Shown: positions 50,990 to 64,000 of the stretch, in pieces | Position numbering within the stretch: the stretch's first letter is position 1 | Layout: every line of letters begins with the position of its first letter | Origin: Galeopsis tetrahit | Lineage: Eukaryota > Streptophyta > Magnoliopsida > Lamiales > Lamiaceae | Assembly: GCA_963675135.1 (NCBI GenBank) | Contig: OY776123.1 | Coordinates: forward strand, 8,558,501 to 8,622,500 | Direction: 5' to 3' | Length of the DNA stretch: 64,000 bases | Made by a program: the position numbers and the translations under genes | Notes under the pieces: model-generated | Seen by the model: only the letters and a program-made list of their open reading frames with translations | Databases searched by the model: none | Told to the model about the DNA's origin: nothing

Positions 50990-53900
50990 TTCTCCAACCG
51001 TAGGGGCATTTCGGGACATTATATATTCTTAAATCGACCAAATTCCAATTCGGACATTATATATTCTTAAACCGATGAAATTTCAGTTCTCGAATTGGAA
51101 TTTTAATTTATTCAACCGTAGGGACATTTCGGGACATTATATATTCTTAAACCGACGAAATTTCAGTTCTCGAACTGGAATTTTAATTTATTCAACCGTA
51201 GGGATATTTCGGTACATTATATATTCTTATACCGACGAAATTCCAGTTCTCGAAATTCCGAACTGGAATTTTAATTTCTCCAACCGTAGGGGCATTTCGG
51301 GACATTATATATTCTTACATCGACGAAATTCCAATTTTCGAACTGGAATTTTAATTTATTCAACCGTAGGGACATTTCGGGACATTATATATTCTTAAAC
51401 CGACGAAATTCCAATTCTCAAACCGGAATTTTAATTTCTCCAACCGTAGGGGCATTTCGGGACATTATATATTCTTACACCGACGAAATCCCAATTCTCG
51501 AACTGAATTTTAATTTATTCAACCGTAGGGACATTTCGGGACATTATATATTCTTAAACCGACGAAATTTCAATTCTCGAACTAGAATATTAATTTCTCC
51601 AACTATAGGGGCGTTTCGGGACATTATATATTCTTAAACCGACGAAATTTCAGTTCTCGAATTGGAATTTTAATTTATTCAACCGTAGGGACATTTCGAG
51701 ACATTATATATTCTTAAACCGACGAAATTCCAGTTCTCGAACTGGAATTTTAATTTATTCAACCGTAGGGATATTTCGGTACATTATATATTCTTATACC
51801 GACGAAATTTCAGTTCTCGAACTGGAATTTTAATTTCTCCAACCGTAGGGGCATTTCGGGACATTATATATTTTTACACCGACGAAATTCCAATTCTCGA
51901 ACTGGAATTTTAATTTATTCAACCGTAGGGGCATTTCGGGACATTATATATTCTTAAACCGACGAAATTCCAGTTCTCAAACTGGAATTTTAATTTCTCC
52001 AACCGTAGGGACATTATATTTTCTAAATCCGACCAATTTCCAATTCTCGAACTGGAATTTTAATTTATTCAACCATAGGGGCATTTCGGGACATTATATA
52101 TTCTTAAACCGACGAAATTCCAGTTCTCGAACTGGAATTTTAATTTCTCCAACCGTAGGGACATTTCGGGACATTATATATTCTAAATCCGACCAATTTC
52201 CAATTCTCCAACTGGAATTTTAATTTCTCCAACCGTAGGGACATTTCGGGACATTATATATTCTTCAACCGACGAAATTCCAATTCTCGAACCGGAATTT
52301 TAATTTCTCCAACTGTAGGGGCATTTCAGGACATTATATATTCTTACACCGACGAAATCTCAATTCTCGAACTGGAATTTTAATTTATTCAACCGTAGGG
52401 ACATTTCGGAACATTATATATTCTTAAACCGACGAAATTTCAATTCTCGAACTGGAATTTTAATTTCTCCAACCGTAGGGGCATTTCGGGACATTATATA
52501 TTCTTAAACCGACCAAATTCCAATTCAGACATTATATATTCTTAAACCGACGAAATTTCAGTTCTCGAACTAGAATTTTAATTTATTCAACCGTAGGGAC
52601 ATTTCGGTACATTATATATTCTTAAACCGACGAAATTCCAGTTCTCGAACTGGAATTTTAATTTCTCCAACCGTAAGGGCATTTCGGGAAATTATATATT
52701 CTTACACCGACGAAATTCCAATTTTCGAATTGGAATTTTAATTTATTCAACCGTATGGACATTTCGAGACATTATATATTCTTAAACCGACGAAATTCCA
52801 GTTCTCGAACCGGAATTTTAATTTCTCTAACCGTAGGGGTATTTCGGGACATTATATATTCTTACACCGACGAAATTCTAATTCTCGAACTGGAATTTTA
52901 AATTCTCCAACCGTAGGGGCATTTCGGGACATTATATATTCTTAAATCGACCAAATTCCAATTCGGACATTATATATTCTTAAACCGACGAAATTCCAGT
53001 TCTCGAACTGGAATTTTAATTTCTCCAACCGTAGGGACATTTCGGGACATTATATATTCTTAAACCGACGAAATTTCAGTTCTCGAACTAGAATTTTAAT
53101 TTATTCAACCGTAGAGACATTTCGGGACATTATATATTCTTAAACCGACGAAATTCCAGTTCTCGAACTGGAATTTTAATTTATTCAACCGTAGGGACAT
53201 TTCGGTACATTATATATTCTTAAACCGACGAAATTCCAGTTCTCGAACTGGAATTTTAATTTCTCCAACCGTAAGGGCATTTCGGGAAATTATATATTCT
53301 TACACCGACGAAATTCCAATTTTCGAATTGGAATTTTAATTTATTCAACCGTATGGACATTTCGAGACATTATATATTCTTAAACCGACGAAATTCCAGT
53401 TCTCGAACCGGAATTTTAATTTCTCTAACCGTAGGGGTATTTCGGGACATTATATATTCTTACACCGACGAAATTCTAATTCTCGAACTGGAATTTTAAA
53501 TTCTCCAACCGTAGGGGCATTTCGGGACATTATATATTCTTAAATCGACCAAATTCCAATTCGGACATTATATATTCTTAAACCGACGAAATTCCAGTTC
53601 TCGAACTGGAATTTTAATTTCTCCAACCGTAGGGACATTTCGGGACATTATATATTCTTAAACCGACGAAATTTCAGTTCTCGAACTGGAATTTTAATTT
53701 ATTCAACCGTAGGGACGTTTCGGGACATTATATATTCTTAAACCGACGAAATTTCAGTTCTCGAACTGGAATTTTAATTTATTCAACCGTAGGGACATTT
53801 CGGTACATTATATATTCTTAAACCGAGGAAATTCCAGTTCTCGAACTGGAATTTTAATTTCTCCAACCGTAAGGGCATTTCGGGAAATTATATATTCTTA

Positions 53901-56450
53901 CACCGACGAAATTCCAATTTTCGAATTGGAATTTTAATTTATTCAACCGTATGAAAATTTCGAGACATTATATATTCTTAAACCGACGAAATTCCAGTTC
54001 TCGAACCGGAATTTTAATTTCTCCAACCGTAGGGGCATTTCGGGACATTATATATTTCTTAAACCGACGAAATTCCAGTTCTCGAACCAGAAATTTTAAT
54101 TTCTCCAACCGTAGGGGCATTTCGGGACATTATATATTCTTACACCGACGAAATCCCAATTCTCGAACTGGAATTTTAATTTATTCAATAGTGGGGACAT
54201 TTCAGGACATTATATATTCTAAAACCGAGCAATTTCCAATTCTCGAACTGGAATTTTAATTTCTCCAACCGTAGAGACATTTCGGGACATTATATATTCT
54301 TAAACCGACAAAATTCCAATTCTCAAACTGGAATTTTAATTTCTCCAACCGTAGGGGCATTTCGGGACATTATATATTCTTAAACTGACCAAATTCCGAA
54401 TCTCGAACTGAAAGTTTAATTTATCCAACCGTAGGGACATTTCGGGACATTATATATTCTTAAACCGACCAAATTCCAATTCTGACATTATATATTCTTA
54501 AACCGACGAAATTTCAGTTCTCGAACTGGAATTTTAATTTATTCAACCGTAGGGACATTTAGGGACATTATATATTCTTAAACCGACGAAATTTCAGTTC
54601 TCGAACTGGAATTTTAATTTATTCAACCGTAGGGACATTTCGGTACATTATATATTCTTAAACCGAGGAAATTCCAGTTCTCGAACTGGAATTTAAATTT
54701 CTCCAACCGTAAGGGCATTTCGGGAAATTATATATTCTTACACCGACGAAATTCCAATTTTCGAATTGGAATTTTAATTTATTCAACCGTATGGACATTT
54801 CGGGACATTATATATTCTTAAACCGACGAAATTCCAGTTCTCGAACCGGAATTTTAATTTCTCTAACCGTAGGGGCATTTCGGGACATTATATATTCTTA
54901 CACCGACGAAATTCTAATTCTCGAACTGGAATTTTAATTTCTCCAACCGTAGGGGCATTTCGGGACATTATATATTCTTAAATCGACCAAATTCCAATTC
55001 GGACATTATATATTCTTAAACCGACGAAATTCCAGTTCTCGAACTGGAATTTTAATTTCTACAACCGTAGGGACATTTCGGGACATTATATATTCTAAAT
55101 CCGACCAATTTCCAATTCTCGAACTGGAATTTTAATTTATTCAACCATAGGGGCATTTCGGGACATTATATATTCTTAAACCGACGAAATTCCAGTTCTC
55201 GAACTGGAATTTTAATTTTCTCCAACCGTAGGGACATTTTGGGACATTATATATTCTAAATCCGACCAATTTCCAATTCTCGAACTGGAATTTTAATTTC
55301 TCCAACCGTAGGGACATTTCGGGACATTATATATTCTAAAACCGACGAAATTCCAGTTCTCGAACTGGAATTTTAATTTATTCAACCGTAAGGACATTTC
55401 GGTACATTATATATTCTTAAACCGACAAAATTCCAGTTCTCGAATTGGAATTTTAATTTCTCCAACCGTAAGGGCATTTCAGGACATTATATATTCTTAC
55501 ACCGACGAAATCCCAATTGTCGAACTGGAATTTTAATTTATTCAACCGTAGGGACATTTCAGGACATTATATATTCTAAAACCGACCAATTTCCAATTCT
55601 CGAACTGGAATTTTAATTTCTCCAACCGTAGGGACATTTCGGGACATTATATATTCTTAAACCGACCAAATTCCAATTCTCAAACTGGAATTTTAATTTC
55701 TCCAACCGTAGGGGCATTTCGGGACATTATAAATTCTTAAACCGACCAAATTCCGAATCTCGAACTGAAAGTTTAATTTATCCAACCGTAGGGACATTTC
55801 GGGACATTATATATTCTTAAACCGACCAAATTCCAATTCGGACATTATATATTCTTAAACCGACGAAATTTCAGTTCTCGAACTGGAATTTTAATTTATT
55901 CAACCGTAGGGACATTTCGGGACATTATATATTCTTAAACCGACGAAATTTCAGTTCTCGAACTGGAATTTTAATTTATTCAACCGTAGGGACATTTCGG
56001 TACATTATATATTCTTAAACCGAGGAAATTCCAGTTCTCGAACTGGAATTTTAATTTCTCCAACCGTAAGGACATTTCGGGAAATTATATATTCTTACAC
56101 CGACGAAATTCCAATTTTCGAATTGGAATTTTAATTTATTCAACCGTATGGACATTTCGAGACATTATATATTCTTAAACCGACGAAATTCCAGTTCTCG
56201 AACCGGAATTTTAATTTCTCTAACCGTAGGGGTATTTCGGGACATTATATATTCTTACACCGACGAAATTCTAATTCTCGAACTGGAATTTTAAATTCTC
56301 CAACCATAGGGGCATTTCGGGACATTATATATTCTTAAATCGACCAAATTCCAATTCGGACATTATATATTCTTAAACCGACGAAATTCCAGTTCTCGAA
56401 CTGGAATTTTAATTTCTCCAACCGTAGGGACATTTCGGGACATTATATAT
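50990..56450. repeat. Large satellite segment B (+9289 copy of segment A start)
   Basis: It is colinear with about 41700-47160, and the same peculiar monomers appear in the same order (for example GTTCTCGAAATTCCGAACTGG-type expanded monomer near 51245, matching 41956). A rare difference is CAACCGTAGGG at about 52391 against CAACCATAGGG in A and C. It ends abruptly at 56450. Confidence 0.8.
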
Positions 56451-59400
56451 TCTTACACCGACGAAATCTCAATTCTCGAACTGGAATTTTAATTTATTCA
56501 ACCATAGGGACATTTCGGAACATTATATATTCTTAAACCGACGAAATTTCAATTCTCGAACTGGAATTTTAATTTCTCCAACCGTAGGGGCATTTCGGGA
56601 CATTATATATTCTTAAACCGACCAAATTCCAATTCAGACATTATATATTCTTAAACCGACGAAATTTCAGTTCTCGAACTAGAATTTTAATTTATTCAAC
56701 CGTAGGGACATTTCGGTACATTATATATTCTTAAACCGACGAAATTCCAGTTCTCGAACTGGAATTTTAATTTCTCCAACCGTAAGGGCATTTCGGGAAA
56801 TTATATATTCTTACACCGACGAAATTCCAATTTTCGAATTGGAATTTTAATTTATTCAACCGTATGGACATTTCGAGACATTATATATTCTTAAACCGAC
56901 GAAATTCCAGTTCTCGAACCGGAATTTTAATTTCTCTAACCGTAGGGGTATTTCGGGACATTATATATTCTTACACCGACGAAATTCTAATTCTCGAACT
57001 GGAATTTTAAATTCTCCAACCGTAGGGGCATTTCGGGACATTATATATTCTTAAATCGACCAAATTCCAATTCGGACATTATATATTCTTAAACCGACGA
57101 AATTCCAGTTCTCGAACTGGAATTTTAATTTCTCCAACCGTAGGGACATTTCGGGACATTATATATTCTTAAACCGACGAAATTTCAGTTCTCGAACTAG
57201 AATTTTAATTTATTCAACCGTAGAGACATTTCGGGACATTATATATTCTTAAACCGACGAAATTCCAGTTCTCGAACTGGAATTTTAATTTATTCAACCG
57301 TAGGGACATTTCGGTACATTATATATTCTTAAACCGACGAAATTCCAGTTCTCGAACTGGAATTTTAATTTCTCCAACCGTAAGGGCATTTCGGGAAATT
57401 ATATATTCTTACACCGACGAAATTCCAATTTTCGAATTGGAATTTTAATTTATTCAACCGTATGGACATTTCGAGACATTATATATTCTTAAACCGACGA
57501 AATTCCAGTTCTCGAACCGGAATTTTAATTTCTCTAACCGTAGGGGTATTTCGGGACATTATATATTCTTACACCGACGAAATTCTAATTCTCGAACTGG
57601 AATTTTAAATTCTCCAACCGTAGGGGCATTTCGGGACATTATATATTCTTAAATCGACCAAATTCCAATTCGGACATTATATATTCTTAAACCGACGAAA
57701 TTCCAGTTCTCGAACTGGAATTTTAATTTCTCCAACCGTAGGGACATTTCGGGACATTATATATTCTTAAACCGACGAAATTTCAGTTCTCGAACTGGAA
57801 TTTTAATTTATTCAACCGTAGGGACGTTTCGGGACATTATATATTCTTAAACCGACGAAATTTCAGTTCTCGAACTGGAATTTTAATTTATTCAACCGTA
57901 GGGACATTTCGGTACATTATATATTCTTAAACCGAGGAAATTCCAGTTCTCGAACTGGAATTTTAATTTCTCCAACCGTAAGGGCATTTCGGGAAATTAT
58001 ATATTCTTACACCGACGAAATTCCAATTTTCGAATTGGAATTTTAATTTATTCAACCGTATGAAAATTTCGAGACATTATATATTCTTAAACCGACGAAA
58101 TTCCAGTTCTCGAACCGGAATTTTAATTTCTCCAACCGTAGGGGCATTTCGGGACATTATATATTTCTTAAACCGACGAAATTCCAGTTCTCGAACCAGA
58201 AATTTTAATTTCTCCAACCGTAGGGGCATTTCGGGACATTATATATTCTTACACCGACGAAATCCCAATTCTCGAACTGGAATTTTAATTTATTCAATAG
58301 TGGGGACATTTCAGGACATTATATATTCTAAAACCGAGCAATTTCCAATTCTCGAACTGGAATTTTAATTTCTCCAACCGTAGAGACATTTCGGGACATT
58401 ATATATTCTTAAACCGACAAAATTCCAATTCTCAAACTGGAATTTTAATTTCTCCAACCGTAGGGGCATTTCGGGACATTATATATTCTTAAACTGACCA
58501 AATTCCGAATCTCGAACTGAAAGTTTAATTTATCCAACCGTAGGGACATTTCGGGACATTATATATTCTTAAACCGACCAAATTCCAATTCTGACATTAT
58601 ATATTCTTAAACCGACGAAATTTCAGTTCTCGAACTGGAATTTTAATTTATTCAACCGTAGGGACATTTAGGGACATTATATATTCTTAAACCGACGAAA
58701 TTTCAGTTCTCGAACTGGAATTTTAATTTATTCAACCGTAGGGACATTTCGGTACATTATATATTCTTAAACCGAGGAAATTCCAGTTCTCGAACTGGAA
58801 TTTAAATTTCTCCAACCGTAAGGGCATTTCGGAAAATTATATATTCTTACACCGACGAAATTCCAATTTTCGAATTGGAATTTTAATTTATTCAACCGTA
58901 TGGACATTTCGGGACATTATATATTCTTAAACCGACGAAATTCCAGTTCTCGAACCGGAATTTTAATTTCTCTAACCGTAGGGGCATTTCGGGACATTAT
59001 ATATTCTTACACCGACGAAATTCTAATTCTCGAACTGGAATTTTAATTTCTCCAACCGTAGGGGCATTTCGGGACATTATATATTCTTAAATCGACCAAA
59101 TTCCAATTCGGACATTATATATTCTTAAACCGACGAAATTCCAGTTCTCGAACTGGAATTTTAATTTCTACAACCGTAGGGACATTTCGGGACATTATAT
59201 ATTCTAAATCCGACCAATTTCCAATTCTCGAACTGGAATTTTAATTTATTCAACCATAGGGGCATTTCGGGACATTATATATTCTTAAACCGACGAAATT
59301 CCAGTTCTCGAACTGGAATTTTAATTTTCTCCAACCGTAGGGACATTTTGGGACATTATATATTCTAAATCCGACCAATTTCCAATTCTCGAACTGGAAT

Positions 59401-62400
59401 TTTAATTTCTCCAACCGTAGGGACATTTCGGGACATTATATATTCTAAAACCGACGAAATTCCAGTTCTCGAACTGGAATTTTAATTTATTCAACCGTAA
59501 GGACATTTCGGTACATTATATATTCTTAAACCGACAAAATTCCAGTTCTCGAATTGGAATTTTAATTTCTCCAACCGTAAGGGCATTTCAGGACATTATA
59601 TATTCTTACACCGACGAAATCCCAATTGTCGAACTGGAATTTTAATTTATTCAACCGTAGGGACATTTCAGGACATTATATATTCTAAAACCGACCAATT
59701 TCCAATTCTCGAACTGGAATTTTAATTTCTCCAACCGTAGGGACATTTCGGGACATTATATATTCTTAAACCGACCAAATTCCAATTCTCAAACTGGAAT
59801 TTTAATTTCTCCAACCGTAGGGGCATTTCGGGACATTATAAATTCTTAAACCGACCAAATTCCGAATCTCGAACTGAAAGTTTAATTTATCCAACCGTAG
59901 GGACATTTCGGGACATTATATATTCTTAAACCGACCAAATTCCAATTCGGACATTATATATTCTTAAACCGACGAAATTTCAGTTCTCGAACTGGAATTT
60001 TAATTTATTCAACCGTAGGGACATTTCGGGACATTATATATTCTTAAACCGACGAAATTTCAGTTCTCGAACTGGAATTTTAATTTATTCAACCGTAGGG
60101 ACATTTCGGTACATTATATATTCTTAAACCGAGGAAATTCCAGTTCTCGAACTGGAATTTTAATTTCTCCAACCGTAAGGACATTTCGGGAAATTATATA
60201 TTCTTACACCGACGAAATTCCAATTTTCGAATTGGAATTTTAATTTATTCAACCGTATGGACATTTCGAGACATTATATATTCTTAAACCGACGAAATTC
60301 CAGTTCTCGAACCGGAATTTTAATTTCTCTAACCGTAGGGGTATTTCGGGACATTATATATTCTTACACCGACGAAATTCTAATTCTCGAACTGGAATTT
60401 TAAATTCTCCAACCATAGGGGCATTTCGGGACATTATATATTCTTAAATCGACCAAATTCCAATTCGGACATTATATATTCTTAAACCGACGAAATTCCA
60501 GTTCTCGAACTGGAATTTTAATTTCTCCAACCGTAGGGACATTTCGGGACATTATATATTCTTAAACCGACGAAATTTCAGTTCTCAAACTGGAATTTTA
60601 ATTTATTCAACCGTAGGGACATTTCGGGACATTATATATTCTTAAACCGACGAAATTTCAGTTCTCGAACTGGAATTTTAATTTATTCAACCGTAGGGAC
60701 ATTTCGGTACATTATATATTCTTAAACCGAGGAAATTCCAGTTCTCGAACTGGAATTTTAATTTCTCCAACCGTAAGGGCATTTCGGGAAATTATATATT
60801 CTTACACCGACGAAATTCCAATTTTCGAATTGGAATTTTAATTTATTCAACCGTATGGACATTTCGGGACATTATATATTCTTAAACCGACGAAATTCCA
60901 GTTCTCGAACCGGAATTTTAATTTCTCTAACCGTAGGGGCATTTCGGGACATTATATATTCTTACACCGACGAAATTCTAATTCTCGAACTGGAATTTTA
61001 ATTTCTCCAACCGTAGGGGCATTTCGGGACATTATATATTCTTAAATCGACCAAATTCCAATTCGGACATTATATATTCTTAAACCGACGAAATTCCAGT
61101 TCTCGAACTGGAATTTTAATTTCTACAACCGTAGGGACATTTCGGGACATTATATATTCTAAATCCGACCAATTTCCAATTCTCGAACTGGAATTTTAAT
61201 TTATTCAACCATAGGGGCATTTCGGGACATTATATATTCTTAAACCGACGAAATTCCAGTTCTCGAACTGGAATTTTAATTTTCTCCAACCGTAGGGACA
61301 TTTTGGGACATTATATATTCTAAATCCGACCAATTTCCAATTCTCGAACTGGAATTTTAATTTCTCCAACCGTAGGGACATTTCGGGACATTATATATTC
61401 TAAAACCGACGAAATTCCAGTTCTCGAACTGGAATTTTAATTTATTCAACCGTAAGGACATTTCGGTACATTATATATTCTTAAACCGACAAAATTCCAG
61501 TTCTCGAATTGGAATTTTAATTTCTCCAACCGTAAGGGCATTTCGGGACATTATATATTCTTACACCGACGAAATCCCAATTGTCGAACTGGAATTTTAA
61601 TTTATTCAACCGTAGGGACATTTCAGGACATTATATATTCTAAAACCGACCAATTTCCAATTCTCGAACTGGAATTTTAATTTCTCCAACCGTAGGGACA
61701 TTTCGGGACATTATATATTCTTAAACCGACCAAATTCCAATTCTCAAACTGGAATTTTAATTTCTCCAACCGTAGGGGCATTTCGGGACATTATAAATTC
61801 TTAAACCGACCAAATTCCGAATCTCGAACTGAAAGTTTAATTTATCCAACCGTAGGGACATTTCGGGACATTATATATTCTTAAACCGACCAAATTCCAA
61901 TTCGGACATTATATATTCTTAAACCGACGAAATTTCAGTTCTCGAACTGGAATTTTAATTTATTCAACCGTAGGGACATTTCGGGACATTATATATTCTT
62001 AAACCGACGAAATTTCAGTTCTCGAACTGGAATTTTAATTTATTCAACCGTAGGGACATTTCGGTACATTATATATTCTTAAACCGAGGAAATTCCAGTT
62101 CTCGAACTGGAATTTTAATTTCTCCAACCGTAAGGGCATTTCGGGAAATTATATATTCTTACACCGACGAAATTCCAATTTTCGAATTGGAATTTTAATT
62201 TATTCAACCGTATGGACATTTCGAGACATTATATATTCTTAAACCGACGAAATTCCAGTTCTCGAACCGGAATTTTAATTTCTCTAACCGTAGGGGTATT
62301 TCGGGACATTATATATTCTTACACCGACGAAATTCTAATTCTCGAACTGGAATTTTAAATTCTCCAACCATAGGGGCATTTCGGGACATTATATATTCTT

Positions 62401-64000
62401 AAATCGACCAAATTCCAATTCGGACATTATATATTCTTAAACCGACGAAATTCCAGTTCTCGAACTGGAATTTTAATTTCTCCAACCGTAGGGACATTTC
62501 GGGACATTATATATTCTTAAACCGACGAAATTTCAGTTCTCAAACTGGAATTTTAATTTATTCAACCGTAGGGACATTTCGGGACATTATATATTCTTAA
62601 ACCGACGAAATTTCAGTTCTCGAACTGGAATTTTAATTTATTCAACCGTAGGGACATTTCGGTACATTATATATTCTTAAACCGAGGAAATTCCAGTTCT
62701 CGAACTGGAATTTTAATTTCTCCAACCGTAAGGGCATTTCGGGAAATTATATATTCTTACACCGACGAAATTCCAATTTTCCAATTGGAATTTTAATTTA
62801 TTCAACCGTATGGACATTTCGAGACATTATATATTCTTAAACCGACGAAATTCCAGTTCTCGAACCGGAATTTTAATTTCTCCAACCGTAGGGGCATTTC
62901 GGGACATTATATATTCTTAAATCGACCAAATTCCAATTCGGACATTATATATTCTTAAACCGACGAAATTTCAGTTCTCGAATTGGAATTTTAATTTATT
63001 CAACCGTAGGGACATTTCGGGACATTATATATTCTTAAACCGACGAAATTCCAGTTCTCGAACTGGAATTTTAATTTCTCCAACCGTAGGGGAATTTCGG
63101 GACATTATATATTCTTACATCGACGAAATTCCAATTTTCGAACTGGAATTTTAATTTATTCAACCGTAGGGACATTTCGGGACATTATATATTCTTAAAC
63201 CGTGAATAACCGTAGGGACATTTCGGGACATTATATATTCTTAAACCGACGAAATTCCAGTTCTCAAACTGGAATTTTAATTTATTCAACCGTAGGGACA
63301 TTTCGGGACATTACATATTCTTAAACCGACGAAATTCCAGTTCTCAAACCGGAATTTTAATTTCTCCAACCGTAGGGGCATTTCGGGACATTATATATTC
63401 TTACACCGACGAAATCCCAATTCTCGAACTGGAATTTTAATTTATTCAACCGTAGGGACATTATATATTCTTAAACCGACGAAATTTCAATTCTCGAACT
63501 AGAATATTAATTTCTCCAACTATAGGGGCGTTTCGGGACATTATATATTCTTAAACCGACCAAATTCCAATTCGGACATTATATATTCTTAAACCGACGA
63601 AATTTCAGTTCTAGAACTGGAATTTTAATTTCTCCAACCGTAGGGGCATTTCGGGACATTATATATTTTTACACCGATGAAATTCCAATTCTCGAACTGG
63701 AATTTTAATTTATTCAACCGTAGGGGCATTTCGGGACATTATATATTCTTACACCGACGAAATCCCAATTCTCGAACTGGAATTTTAATTTATTCAACCG
63801 TAGGGACATTTCGGGACATTATATATTCTTAAACCGACGAAATTTCAATTCTCGAACTAGAATATTAATTTCTCCAACTATAGGGGCGTTTCGGGACATT
63901 ATATATTCTTAAACCGACCAAATTCCAATTCGGACATTATATATTCTTAAACCGACGAAATTTCAGTTCTAGAATTGGAATTTTAATTTCTCCAACCGTA
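56451..64000. repeat. Large satellite segment C (+13398 copy of A; +4109 copy of part of B), open at window end
   Basis: It begins as the equivalent of 43053 (and of 52342) and stays colinear with 43053-50602 to the last base of the window. Segment 52342-56450 and its copy 56451-60559 therefore form a 4109-bp tandem duplication. One difference noted is GGAAAATTAT near 58831 where the other copies have GGGAAATTAT. Confidence 0.8.

Larger units (their letters stand above)
41331..64000. repeat. Satellite array, right block: 80-bp monomers with multi-kilobase duplications
   Basis: The array continues to the window end. Monomers mostly have the CCAGTTCTCGAACTGG form with a near-perfect dyad, and often alternate between a TTATTC/GGGACATTTC type followed by CTTAAACC and a TTCTCC/GGGGCATTTC type followed by CTTACACC. 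Short 38-bp units (AATTCGGACATTATA junction) appear regularly. Frames of up to 107 codons here are repeat translations of the satellite, not genes. Confidence 0.97.

Noticed and set aside
14919..58368. Recurring open frames of 60-107 codons in the satellite on both strands (HYIFLNRR- and EYIMTRNV-like peptides)
   Set aside because: They repeat with the 80-bp monomer, shift with its length variants, have no conserved start context, and translate the same repeat in several frames. They are repeat by-products.
10701..64000. CRISPR-like array
   Set aside because: Regular repeats are present, but there are no unique spacers, the units are contiguous 80-bp monomers, and the setting is a plant genome with retrotransposons.
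10701..64000. Telomeric repeat or rDNA spacer
   Set aside because: No TTTAGGG-type tandem units and no rRNA sequence are present.

Overview
The window is plant nuclear DNA, most likely from a flowering plant. Two things show this: a nearly complete Ty1/Copia retrotransposon with plant hallmarks (initiator tRNA-Met primer site, copia order PR-INT-RT-RNase H, an extra plant-type 3' ORF), and more than 50 kb of AT-rich satellite DNA. I see no host single-copy gene, rRNA, tRNA or CRISPR array. The species cannot be named from the sequence alone.

Bases 1-10700 are one large Copia element of the Sirevirus/SIRE type. The 5' LTR lacks about its first 64 bases, which lie before the window. It is followed by the PBS (813-825), a fused gag-pol (877-5842, broken by one frameshift near 4936-4940 and one TGA at 5537-5539), an AT-rich spacer with a direct repeat and an internal TATA box (5843-6793), an envelope-like or 'plant transposon protein' ORF (6794-9124, broken by a TGA at 7433-7435), a 3' untranslated stretch, the polypurine tract and the complete 3' LTR (about 9827-10700). 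The two LTRs differ at only 3 of 810 comparable positions, so the insertion is young. The LTR U3 carries an unusual cluster of heat-shock-element-like GAA/TTC units, and an imperfect hairpin spans the polypurine tract and LTR boundary.

Bases 10701-64000 are a satellite array built on an 80-bp monomer, roughly 650 units by length. The 3' LTR ends directly in the satellite, so the element sits in or at the edge of the array. Monomers carry a dyad centred on TTCtcGAA, about five CpGs, and a TATATA segment. They are organised into higher-order repeats at many scales: units of about 600, 1149, 1258 (three in tandem), 1276, 1742-1794 and 1955 bp, and multi-kilobase near-identical duplications at offsets of 4109, 9289 and 13398 bp.

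Three copies of a 647-bp non-satellite sequence ending in nine A residues interrupt the array (37634-38280, 39119-39765, 40684-41330). They look like one retroposed insertion that was then multiplied with its satellite surroundings. The open reading frames inside the satellite are by-products of the repeat and are not annotated as genes.

I did not find a wholly new gene system. The most distinctive signals are the phased heat-shock-element array in a young Sirevirus-like LTR, the hairpin at the polypurine tract, the separate promoter-like region before the extra ORF, and the nested amplification history of the satellite.
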